Origin: Heterotrichella gracilis
Lineage: Eukaryota; Sar; Xanthophyceae; Tribonematales; Xanthonemataceae
Assembly: GCA_032358255.1 (NCBI GenBank)
Contig: JAULBX010002889.1
Span: 79,331-143,330 of the forward strand
Length of the DNA stretch: 64,000 nucleotides
Reading direction: 5' to 3'
The first letter of the stretch is position 1. Each line of letters opens with the position of its first letter. Shown here in pieces: positions 33,525 to 45,600 of the stretch. A program made the translations under genes and the position numbers. The notes under the pieces are model-generated. The model had not been told where the DNA came from and did no database searches. It worked only from the letters and a program-made list of their open reading frames with translations.

Positions 33525-35085
33525 GGTGGTGCGGGGTGGCGCTGAAGTGGCAGGTGGGTGCTGCTAGGTTGGCGACGCCCCGGCGGTGGGGGGTGCGTTG
33601 GGATTGTGGCGGGATGGGTGGTGCTCGCAGGGATGAGTGGGGTGGGGTGGGGTATGCTGGTTTATTTTTGCTAGAGTTGAGAGAAGAGTCTGGGGATGGT
33701 GCAAAGTGGTGTGGGTGTGCGTTGCGTGTATCTGTTCTCCCAGAGGTGTGTACACTGCTTGTGTTTTTGCTCCCAAGCTTTGGGGTACGGTTGTTAGCTG
33801 AGGTACTAGGTATTTAAAGCTGGGTTGGATAGCTGGATTGGATTTTGGGGCTGTGGGATGTTCTTACTGATAGCAGGTGGGTGTTGCCACGAGGAGAGCG
33901 ATTGTGAAGTGAAGTTTTGAGACTGCAGTTTTGGGGGCAGGGTTGGCGTTGGTGCTTCGGGGCCTGCCATCCCGTTTTTTACTAAAGGCAAGGGGCCAAC
34001 TCGATCTATTCGGGGAAAGGTGTTACTCGAACACGGGGTGCACATCAGGGGTGCGCGCGGTTTTAGCTGGTTCGGCACTGCCCAATTATTTTGTTGGGGT
34101 CTGCTGTAAGCCTAGGAGCTTGCCACTGGCATGATAGTACCCGTGTCAGGTCAATGACAGCGCACTAAATTGCTTGCCGCTCTTGATTACTTGCGCGCCC
34201 ACAGCTGTTGTGCCGCTTTACAGGAACGCCGGCAGTGCCCATGCCATTGCCTGCTGTTGTTGCACAAACACCACTCGTCTCTGCCTGTCCCTGGCAGGTG
34301 TGGCAGTGTACCCAGTTGGTTGCTCATTGCTTGCTAGCATAGCCTTGTCAGAGCCCACAGCCGGGGGAACGTTCCATTTGCCTCTGCCTTGTCAGGCAGA
34401 TATCTGCACGATACGGGGGGCACAAATGGCTCCGGAGTTGCATCCGTTGCACTGAAAGTGTCCTCCCCTCAGAGAGCAGGTAGGACGTGGGCGCCGGAAG
34501 GCCGATCGTCGCTGGAGGATAACACAGGCGTATCCAACCCCCGCCGGTGTCGATAGTAGCACAGGCGCAGCACAAACTGTGTGCGGCCAATACCTTCTAG
34601 CTGGGGCTTCGTACTGGTCACTGGCTTCCCTTGTACCAGACTGTACCAGGCACAGGCAGAGCCTGGACATGTAAATCTGACGTGGAAGGTGCTGAATCCC
34701 CGTCTGAACAATGCCGCTTTTAGGGACGGTGTATGGGGATTGGTTCCAGCATGAAGCGGCGTCCTGAAAGATGGTGGGCGCCCAAATGTCCCTTGAAATC
34801 CATGCATTGAAGGGTGCACGGTCGCGCAATGGCACTCGATGTGAGTTCCGCCCTTGGCAATCGGGCTGCATTTAAACTGGGGTTCGAAAGTGAGCATATG
34901 TGACCCCGTGGTAGTGCCAGTGCGCTGGCCGCACACCAGAACTCATAAAGGCTGTTGCCAAACGTAAACGGCAGGAGAGGCAAGGATCCTACAGATTTGT
35001 TAGAGGCGTGGAGCGATGGACCAGCCTGGCAACCGCTGTTTGCTTTAGCCCAGCTGGAGCGTGGCCTTCAACGGAGCCTGGGGTA
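33525..35085. other. Intergenic stretch with uncertain minus-strand ORFs
   Basis: TGTAA at 34105 is a possible poly(A) signal for the upstream gene. Two overlapping minus-strand frames of about 155 codons cover 34392-34936 and I cannot choose between them, so I do not call a gene. Telomere-like words are absent. Confidence 0.4.
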
Positions 35086-38000
35086 ATGCGTGCAAGCCAT
35101 TACTGGTACGATGGGGTGCACGGCCCAAACCTGCCTGATGTCTTGCGTGGTGTCGTGTTGTATGGGCACGTTTGCTTCCTTGAGCGTATGATGCGTGCGA
35201 CGTAAGCGGACGCGGTACAAGTAGCCAGGAGGTTCGTGTCCTTGTGGACACTTTTTTATAACCAGTGTGTCTATGTGTCTCCGGCAGACCAGAGCAGTGG
35301 AAGGATTGCGCTTGGGTCCTTTCAGCTCCCGCAGCCTGTCTCAGATGCTCCATAACGGCCTGTGAGGAGCGTTTACTGGCTGCAATGAGGGCTGGGACGT
35401 ACCATGGTGGGAAGCCGGAGCGGGGTTTGGACGAGCTCTGTGCTGCAGCCGCGTCTCTCTCGAGAGCAGGTGGGTGGAATGCTCCCCAAAACCCCCAGCC
35501 GACCTTCATTGCACTGCATTGCTGACGCATTCTTGATGCTCAGTAGCAGCCTCGTATCATCAACTTCGCCTGTGATCCCTTAGCACACGGAGCCGGTGCA
35601 CGCTTTGAGTTTCTTGTGCAACCCTTGCCCTGGTGGTGGATGGGCTCTGCGCAGTAGGTGCTTGCCCTGTGTTGCCAATCAGATGCCCGCCAATAGCTGC
35701 ACCATGTTGCCTCACACAGGTCCCGTGCTTGCACCTTTGAGCACCAGTGCCCTGATAAGGTTGGGTACGTGCTGTATGGTTGCTCCTGCATAGCATTTAG
35801 TCACATCTACGTGGCGCACTTCGCGAGGGAATTTTCCTGAAGGGTGGCGAGTGGATGCGATGGTGATGCAGGCGTTTGCCTCGCCTCTCAAGTGCTTGGA
35901 AACGTTCTTTATCTATCGTTTCGTTAGTAGACGGCTCGCTGGTGCCCTTGGCTCGTTGTTACAGCGTTTCCTGACGTGCTCATTCCACACACTGAACGGG
36001 TTATCGCTGGTGGGCTGCAGGGGACGTGCCGATGGCTGGGGATCTTCTTGCCACACCAGAGGCGAGCGGTGCGTACTCGTTGAGAACAGCTACCTGGTGC
36101 CCCTTGCAACCTTGCTGTTTGTCACTGTCGTGGTGCACAGCCCTGTTGTTTGCACGGCCTGACTGCTATGTCGCCGCTATGACACATTGCCCCCATGTGC
36201 CCTTATGCAGGAGTGGCAGGGAACAATCACACCAGCGAGATTAAGGTCCGTTCCCCGCTGTTGGTGACATCATACGCTTGCCTTGGGTTGCTCCCTTGCT
36301 GCGCTGCACGGCCTGATGCCTTTTGCATCGCTCTAACCTAGCAACATTGGTGCCATGCAGGTCCAGGAAGTCGATGCCTTCGTGAGCGTCCATGATATGA
36401 TTCACGCGGCAATTGCCTCGTATGGACCACAGGCGACACTCCGTCAGGTAAGGGATCAGTGCATCTGCTGTGTTGTTGGCATAGCACCATGTCGAATGCC
36501 CCTTTTGATGGAACATTGCCCTCAATCCACACTGGGTTTGCCCAGTCGTGATCACTGCAGTCCCACACCACGGTCTCGCTGCTGTGCAGTGCAGCTTTGC
36601 CTGCACTTGTGCTGTGGGTTCACTCACTCTCACGTGTGGCAGATATACGCTGCTTGTCAGAAGAAGGGAAGGATTGCCTACAAGCGCTCTGGAGGGTCCA
36701 GGCTGATTACGCACAACGACCACTGGAAGAGCCAGATTAGGCACGCCCTCTACACCACAGAACGCTTCTCAAGGTAGGCTACCTCACACCACCGTATACT
36801 ATACCGCCTCCCCAACCCTTTTTGAGCCCCTCCACCTTCATTTGCCATGCAGCCCTTCCCTGCCATGTCACAGTTCCATCACCCAATGCAGATCCCTGCT
36901 GGGATCATCCACCCATAGCAGCCATATGTCATGCACTCCTGCCTTGCACAGCCCGCTGCCAAGCTCCCTTGCCACGCCAACCCCTGCCAATTTAACCCCA
37001 TCTGACCCCGATCCCATGCCACCTGTGCAGGATCAGCGAGGGCTCTGACTACTGGACGGTGTCCAAGAGCCACGCCAGGGTGGTGCCCCAGCTCACGCGC
37101 GTGCTGGTGCGCACCGACCCCGAGGCCATGTCCATCTGCGCGGACCTGGAGGACACCAAGCGGCCCTGCCGGAGCTCCCGGCGCCTGAGCGGGGGCAAGC
37201 GCCAGCTTCCTACAGACGCACCCTTCCCTGCCGTGTCGCCCAAGAACAAGCGCACAAGGTAGGGAGAGCGCCTGGACTGCAATGGGCCCTGCAATGGCTC
37301 CGGACGGGGCTTCACTTTTCTTGGTTGCAGTTGATCCTGGTGCACTTGCTGCCCCTTGCCAAGCACAGGCAATGCGCGCGTTAGTATTGGCTAAGGATGC
37401 TTTGTGTGTACCTCTGGGCACGCTGCCGCTCTGGTTGCTTGGGTGCCTGTACTTGCCCCACTTACACCGCTGCCACCCTTCCAATTTGGCACCTGACTGT
37501 GGTTGCTCGTCGACATTGCAGGTCCAACCGAACCGCTGCCAAGTTTGTGCACCTGCCAGAGCCCCCGACCGGCTCTGCAGCTTTTGAGGCCGCCAGTGAA
37601 AGCATCGCTGGCACGGGCTTTTACAGGACTCCCATCACCAGGACACCCATCAGGTAAGGCGCTCTTGAGCACTGATACTGGCTTGGAGCACAAATGTCAT
37701 CGAGGATCTTAGGACAGGCACCTTGGGTTGCCGCGTTCACCTGTATGCTGCCTTTGGCCAGTAGGCCTTAAGACTGGTTTGTGCTGGTCTTTTTGCGCAG
37801 CTTTCCTTATTGCCTCCCTGGATCCCACCCTTCCCTCCTGCCCTCCTCACTCTCCGTTCCCCCCCCTTGCCCCCTGACTGTTTCCTCCCCTTGTCCCCAG
37901 CTGCAAGACCTTGGACCCCCCTGCTGGCTCCACCCTCAACAGCGGCTACTACAATGGGTACAAGGGTGAGGGCGAGGGCGAGAGCAGCTTTGTGGACATG

Positions 38001-40616
38001 CAGCATATGCGCCGCAGCCTGCCAGGCTGGCAGCAGCCCAGGGTGCGTCCGGCAGGGCTGTGTTGGGCCGCAGCTTAGTCATGGTGCACAGGGTTGTGTT
38101 ACCGCCCGGCCAGAATTGGCAGTTTTTTGTCGCCAAAAGATGAAACCCTGTTCATTCCCCCTCTCCTCATCGTTATTGGGGTCGCGTAGCACTGTTTAAG
38201 GGTTATCTAGTGGGTGCCATCTCAAATAGCAGTCCCATGGTGGACCGTGCAGTACAGGTAGATACCAGTGTACTAGATTGCTTCGCCTTGCCCACAGCCT
38301 GGGGTAAGATCCTAGCCAGGAGCACCTGCTTTGGACTTCCCTGGGACACCTCTGGGCGGTGCCAAGTGCAAGCAGATGCCTCAGCAAGCAAAACTCCCGC
38401 CAACCCTGCGTGTGTGTGTGGTGCAGACCCTGAGGATGGCCAGCCCGCACCCCCCCGCCCCCCACCCATATGGCCTGCCCGCCCAGGTGCCCAGGCAGGC
38501 CTGTGCGCCACTGGCGCCCTCAGTGCTCTTCCCTGAAGGTAAGATACCGCCATCCCGCACACACCCTCGCCTTCTCATACAATGCTCCCCAGGGGGCCCT
38601 TTGGGCACATTTTTACCCTGCAGCTGCCTCCACCACCCCGGCCTAAAATGCCCCATGCGTCTCAGTCCTTGCCATTCGCACTCATAAGCGCCTCTGAACT
38701 GCTGCCGTCCAGCCCTCCCCTGACCCATTCTTTCAACCCTTACTGAAGCCCACCTCCCCATCCCCACTTTTTGCAGTGGCCAACACCGCCAGCCTGGCCG
38801 CCAAGCGCGCCCGCTCCGCAGAGGTGGAGAGCCCCCCGGTGGGCCCCAGCTACCACCTGCGCCCCCGCAGCATGATGCACAGCAAGCCGCCCCTGCCGGA
38901 GGCGTACGTGCAGTACTACCCGCCTGCAGCCGAGGCGGCCCCCGCGGCGGACGAGGACATGGCGGACAGCGCCATGATGTTCGGCCCCCCGAAGAAGCGG
39001 CTCAAGGTGTGTGCGGGGGCGTGGTGCACCGCAAGGGGCTTCTGCTGGTGACCAACCGCTGTCCTTGTGACTGTCACTGTGGCGCGTTAGGGTTTGAAAG
39101 CTGTTGTGGGCAGCTAAAAATGCTCTGGTGCAAACGGTGCTGATGGAACTGGTACTGGCTCCCGCGGCTCTGAGGCATGGACCAAAGTGCAGTGGTAGTG
39201 CAACGGTAGCTTGACCAAGGCCTCTTATTGTGTGCCCCAGGCGAAGTACAAGGCGGAGCTGGCAAGGGACGCAGCCGCCTCCAGCGCGCAGCACGGCACA
39301 GACACCAAGGGCAGCGCCGACGGGCGCCAGCCTGCGGCCGCGGCCCAGCCCGAGTCGCCCACCGTGGTGCAGCAGACTGGCGTGGCGGACGTGGAGGAGA
39401 GCAACATGGCGGCGACCAACGACTACGCTGCTTGTGAGTACCTCCTCCACTGGCAGGGTATCTTAGTACATCCATTGTTTCCAAACCAGGGGCACTGCCT
39501 TGCATCCTGGTGGTGTCCCTTTGTACAGGACAACCTTGGTCCCACCTGGCAAACCCTTGCCCTGTTTTTTACCTCCCCTATGCCGCAGTTGCGTGTGCCT
39601 CCCTTTGCTATTACCCCCTAGTTTCCCTCCCCTCCGCCGCAGCTACTCACTCCTCCCTTGTCCCACTGACACTCTGACCCCTTACATTTCCCTCCCCACT
39701 ATCGCAGTTGCACAGTTCTCCCTGGAGCACTCCTCTGCCGCTGGCACCGGGGGGTTCGCCAGCGCCAACTTTGGCTCCGCCTCCCTGCGCAACGGGCTGC
39801 GCATGCTGTCCGCCACCCCCTCGGGCTGCGTGCCGGTGTCTGACGCGCCCTCCAGCACCACCCCCGGCAGCGTGTCACTGCTCTCCCCGCGCTTCTCAGC
39901 ACTGCTGCAGGTGGGTACGGCAGTTAGCCACGCAACTGTGTCTGTTTAGTCACCCTGCCTGGGTGCCGACTGAAAACTGTGAGCGTTTCTGCACAACAGC
40001 TACCTTGGGTATTGCCACCTCCTTGTCCACCACAGGCAACAAACCTAGCTGCTGACCTGTACCTCCACTTCACACCTACCGTTTGGGCATAGCGGGGGCA
40101 CGTGCAAAGCCCTGTACTGCCTGTAGTGCATGCCTGATCGTGACCCTGAACGCCTTTCCCAATGTACCCGCAGGATGCCCGGTTTGCCAAGCCCTACCAG
40201 GTGGACATGTGCCGGTACGGGCCCCCTGACGCCACCGGGCAGCGCCGTGTGCTGAGGAGCCACACAGCGGCAGGGAGCTCAGACTCTGCAGACAACCAGG
40301 TGGGTGGCAGGTGCTGGAAACTGGCCCGTCAGGCTTGGAGGTGTTGGGCAACACAGGCAGCCTTGGTGAACGTTAACTACTTCCAGCACTACATGTTGCA
40401 AGGGGGCAGTGATCTTTCTTTTCCACTGGTGTAATGGTTTGAGTGTCCAGTGGGTTGGGAGCTGCATCTTTTGGTTCGCACAGCTGTCAGTGACATGTCG
40501 TTCTTACTGCATTGTGCGGATTCTGCTTGAAAGGGCGCGTGCATGTGCTTGCTATGCAGGTCGTTGCAGCTCCCGGGGTCAAGTTGGCCACCGGCACCCT
40601 TCAGGAGCAGGAATAG
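35086..40616 (+). CDS. Forkhead-like winged-helix nuclear protein
   Basis: Fourteen exons in phase: 35086-35201, 35288-35469, 36211-36245, 36361-36447, 36643-36773, 37031-37258, 37522-37653, 37901-38042, 38427-38538, 38777-39006, 39241-39433, 39708-39910, 40174-40299 and 40560-40616, giving 657 residues. Residues about 120-196 resemble a forkhead winged helix: helix 1 HDMIHAAIASYGP, helix 2 TLRQIYAACQKKG, recognition helix HWKSQIRHALYTTERF (forkhead consensus WqNSIRHnLS..xxF), then SDYWTVS as the final strand. The rest is low-complexity Pro/Ser/Ala with nuclear-signal-like stretches (SPKNKRTR, PPKKRLK). It is probably a DNA-binding regulator. The N-terminal region (YWYDGVHGPNLPDVL, ERLLAAMRAGTYHGG) is unknown, and further 5' exons may exist. 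The introns lack echoes. Confidence 0.75.
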
Positions 40617-42657
40617 GGAGAGCAGGAGGTCAATATGGGGGCTGGTGCGCAGCTGTTGGGGTTTTGGGGGGTGCAGGTTGGGGGGTTAAGGGTGGGGGAT
40701 AAGGCAGGGCTTGGCTATGCCAGCCTTCGGTGTGCAAGCTGTGCAGTTTACCAAGATCTAGGCCACTGGCGTGTGCCGTACAATAGGCAGGAGGTTTGTG
40801 GTGTGTGATGCATCAACGCGCAGGGTGGGCAAAGGGGGGCTGTGGGTTGCTGCGCAGCTAGCTGCCGTGGGGGTAGCGTGACCGAAACGTATGTGGTTGG
40901 AAACCCTTACACTGTTGGAAACGTTTCTTCTCAGTGATGGCAAGCCTGGGATATTTACGGCCGTTCTGGTCGAAACAGCAGCACTTGTTGCGCAATGATG
41001 TCCTCTGCAACACTTTTTTGGCACAATATCCTTGCACCGGTATGCAAGGAGGGAAAAACCCCAAAAAATATATTTATCACTCTTGTTGGAACGGCATCCC
41101 GGTCATGTACGTCACTCCCAGCGTTCCACGCACCATTTTCAATTTGGTTCCCCATTTTTGGCTCTCCAACTGGTGCTGCCAAGGGTCCGGTTTGGTTGGC
41201 CACACCTTGCTTCAATGGCCCTACCTAGTTTGTTCCTCCTTAGGGTGGGTCCACTGTCTCCAACTAATGTGCCTCCAGTGTTCCCTTGACAAAGGGGCGC
41301 TGACTCTCAAGGAGTAAGGTGGTGTTGCTGTATTGTGGCGACTCCTGCTGTGAACCGTGCTGTTTTCCAACACAGCAGGCTGCACGGGTTTTCTTCATGG
41401 GCTGGGTTTTTCACTCCCTGTGGCATCCATCTTTTGGGGGTGCCACTCCACGAACTGCACTGGTCTGTTAGCTACGTAGTGACTCAATAAGTTGGCTGTC
41501 CCTTGCGGAACGTTCACCCGCAAGGCAGTGTTGCAAGGCAAGTGTTGCTGAAGGTATGTGTGGGCAATCAGTCCCGTGTGACCAACCATAGTGCTCACTG
41601 TTTGCCTTGCTTGCGCGGTTTCCAAGTGCGCATGTGTGTCAAGGGTTTGCTTGTCACACGTGCAACGCCGCAGGAAGCAAACAAGGTTGGGCATAAGTGT
41701 GAAACCAAGTGTGCAAGGGGTCGCTGGTGGGGGAGAGGGTGGTGATAGAAACGCTGCAGGCCAGGAATCAATTCCTGGCAAGAGGTATATTGGTGCCAGC
41801 AGCAAAATGCTTTTGATATGCAGAGGTTTAATTGGCAAACTGGGTTTCACGTTTGAGTGTTTACATTGCTGTTGACATCCCCTTGTGCGTTGTGTGCTTG
41901 AACAATCAGCCTTAATCGGACTGTAACAAGGATCGATACCTTACCGGAGAGCTTCTGTGTCACGAAAGCTGGTAAAGAAGGTATCAACCGCAACTTAACT
42001 GGTTGGCTTGGCTCTGATGTCTAGCGAATACCCGCGCGGACCAGGCGGGCGAACCCTGGCCTATCCTCGGTCGGATATGGATGATATTCTCATGAGGAGG
42101 GGAGGTCAACTCGCCCCTGATTCCGGCAGTTCACGACAGGTGGGCGTTTGCAAATTCAAGCCGACATAATCTGACCCCCAAAGCAGTTGGGATCCCCTTA
42201 GGGATCGATGAGTATTCGCGAAATCTGAGGAGAAAGGTACTTTTTAGTCCACATGGGACCCAAATGTTATTTTTTGCCCATGTGACTGCCCATGTGATGT
42301 CCGCCGATGACTCACGCGGACCACAAAACTCCGGAAGGTCCATACGAAAGCCCCTTTTTTGCTGAAACCTTCGCGCCAAACGCCATCGGACAACGCTTAT
42401 GAAGGCACAGCCTCGTGTTTGCTGGACTCTTTACATGTCTGGGCAAGGTGAGGGAGAGATGCCTTGCTGCCCACACCACATTCTTTGCAAAACATGGTAC
42501 CAGGCATGGGCACGAGTCTTGGGTTTTGCGTAGCTAGCCACCCACCGACCAGTGGTTGCACACCTCCTCACGCGACCGCTAGACCTGGGTCCTCTGCTAA
42601 ACAATGCGATAAGTGAAGTCACTAGCAGTTGCCCCAACGTGTTCGCTGCAACGCAAC
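40617..42657. other. Intergenic stretch without a clear gene
   Basis: Open frames on both strands at 40930-41320 and 41395-41875 have no splice logic or recognisable domains. Telomere-like words are absent here too. Confidence 0.45.
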
Positions 42658-45600
42658 ATGCTGCCCTCGCCAAGGCATGGCAACGTCATCACGAGCGCCC
42701 CACTGCTCGTGGCCCGCCTCCCCTCCCCCTCGACGACTCCCGCTATTGGGCACCACCACCGGGGTCTTGCTTCCTACTCACACGTTGGGTCCCGACCACG
42801 TACACCATGCTCCGGCGCCCAGCCCCTATCACCCAACCGCGCCAGGCCAGGGGTGTGTGCCAGGAGAGATAGAGGCAGTGGCATGCGGGGAGCGAAACTG
42901 GCTGTGGCACACGCTGCCAGGCAGGTGGAACAAGACAAAGTGGTGTGGATCCAGACGAACAACAAGGTAGGATACAATTGTAGCGTAATATAGCTGATTG
43001 TACATGCCCACATTGCGCAGCCATATGCATGCATGTGTCTAGCCACCTCTAAGTTGGCATGCATACGGCAATCTGCAAACATTCACGCTACACGGCTGAA
43101 AACCGTACACTGCAATCTATACCTAGTCACTATTGAGGAGCACTCATGGCGCATCCTATATGCATGCGTGTCGGGCCCATTTGCATGCATAAAACCATGG
43201 ACTCGACGGCATGCTTTTGAAAGCCCAGGGCATCACTTTGAATCTAATGCCATTTGTGCGGGGTTTATGTCGCATTCTATGATTCAAGCATGCCTGTTGT
43301 GTATAGCCCACGTAGCCCACATGGTCCACTTGGTGGCCCTCAACCCTATCATACGCGGACTCACCGGATGCCAAAACCCTCCGGGCGTGTTTCGTCACTC
43401 ACCTGAGTGTCTGTCTCGCAGTATAGCTTGTGATCACCACTGCGTTGGAGCTGGGCTTTGACACCTTTGTCTTCCCGGAGGACCAAGGAGGGGGCCAGGC
43501 AGCATCCAGCTTGGCCAAGCTGCACGTGCTGCTGCTGCACCCAGATGGCAGGCTGATGAACGACAGTGGTGATCAGGTGGGGCGTTTTTTCAGATGCATG
43601 CGGATACCTTGCATGGGTGACGGTGGCAGGAAACAAGGTGCACAGCACTGTCTACGTCCGGCTCCATTGAGCACTGCTTAGGGTTCAGGGTTTAGCGTGC
43701 AGCTTCCAGCTTGGCCAAGCGGCTCATGCTGCTGCTGCACCCGAATGACAGGCTGTGCAACGACCAGGGGGTGCAGGTAGGGTGCATGGCATGCAGCAGG
43801 GTTTCGTATGTGCCGCGGTGGCGCAAACAAATATGTGCACTTCTAGGCTGTTGGGCTTAGAGTTAAGGGTTTTAGGCGGACCCAGCTTGGCCAAGCTGCG
43901 TGTCTGCTGCTGCGCCTGAATGGCAGGCTGGTCAGCGACCAATGGGAGCAGGTGGGGCTTTAATGAGATGCATGCTGACACGTTGCATGGGTGACGGTGG
44001 CGGGGAACAATGTGCACAGCATCGACCACACCCACTCCGATGAGCACTGGTTAGGGTTTAGGGTTAAGGGTGTTGGTCACGGGCACTGATCAGGGCTGAG
44101 GGTTCAGGCAATTCACTTTGTCTACAGTACCCCCTACACGTACACGCGTATACAGTGCTCTGATGCACCATGGCAACCCCCTCAGTACTCCTCCCTCACC
44201 GCCGTGTGCCATCGTGTGTGCCTCAGGTGGGCGTGGTGGTGGGTGTGGATGGAAGCACACAGGCAGCGGAGGCAGCGGCTGCGTGTGCGCCACCTGGCAC
44301 CGTAGTGGTGTTTGATGCAACTGATTGGCAGGTAGGTGTGGGGGGGTGTGGGGGTTGGTGCGGGTGGGCAAGTGGGTGGGATGGGTCAAAAATATGTTTG
44401 ATGCAGAGGACTGGTGTGTACAAGGATGCACTAGACAGGAAGCAGGCAGCGGGTGCCTCATATTGTAATTGTCATGCTTGTCATAATATTGTAAGGTAAT
44501 AGCAACTGTAATTGTGAGGGTGGCAAGGCGGTGGGTGTGGGCGGTTGAGAGGGGTATAAAGGAGTACTTGGTACTCCTATATACTAAGTACTCCTACGCC
44601 TAGGAGGACTGCAGGAGGATTGCACATCGCACTTGATGTGCAATCACTGTGCCTACCCCTGCAGGTTATTCCCGCAGAAAACCTGGTGGCAGCGTGCCAG
44701 GGCACAGGCGCCCGGCTATTGGCGGTGGTGGGGGGTGCGGCGGGTGCTGAGGTGATGCTGGGGGCGCTGGAGGTGGGGGTGGATGGGGTGGTGCTGCGCA
44801 CAGAAAACCCTAGCCAGGTGAGAGGGAAACCCCTAGCTGAACGGGGGGAAACCATGAACGTGCTATTTGCACCCTCTTTCCAGCATCGGTTCAAAATTGA
44901 AACTCTGTGTACTGTGGTGACTACGTGATTGTGTACTTATATTTCACGTATTTTTCACGTATTCTGCTGTACTGGAAATGATAAAAGTATGACAAGGGGA
45001 AAAATTACACAAAATGCGAGAATCTATTGTCTTTCTTTGTTGCCAGCCTTTTCTGTGCACCTCGCAGGTGCGACAGCTGGCAGAGCACCTTGCGCAGCAA
45101 TCCCAGCCCCCTCGCATCCATTTCGCAACCGCCCGAGTCACCTCCTGCCGACCGGTGGGGATGGGGGACCGAATCTGCGTGGATGTGTGCTCGATGATGA
45201 GGCCTGGGGAGGGCTTGCTGGTGGGCTCCTTTGCCCGAGGCCAATTTTTGGTGCACTCGGAGTGTGCGGAATCCAGCTACATTAACAGTAGGCCCTTCCG
45301 TGTGAACGCTGGGCCGGTGAGTGTGCAGCAAACCCAAAACCTGTAGCCCTGTAAGCCCAAACAGAGGGCCGGTATGGGTGATGGGGGGCAGATCAGTGGG
45401 CACGCAACCCTAAACGAAGGGTACTGGTGATAGTAGGTCAAACTGCCAATTTTGACAGCAGTAGGCTTTTGCCCCCATGTCAAAATTCAGCTACATTAAC
45501 AGCAGGCCCTTTCGGGTGAACGCGGGGCCGGTGCGTGTGGGGCAAACCCTACACTGTCAGGCCTGAAGTGTAAACCCTGGACCGTAATTGGTAGGCCCTT

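Noticed and set aside
34392-34936. Two overlapping minus-strand ORFs of about 155 codons
   Set aside because: Neither has a domain, a splice signal or a better codon pattern than the other, so I could not support either as a gene.
36241-36744. Minus-strand ORF of 167 codons
   Set aside because: It lies opposite two exons of the forkhead-like gene that have good splice sites and domain motifs.
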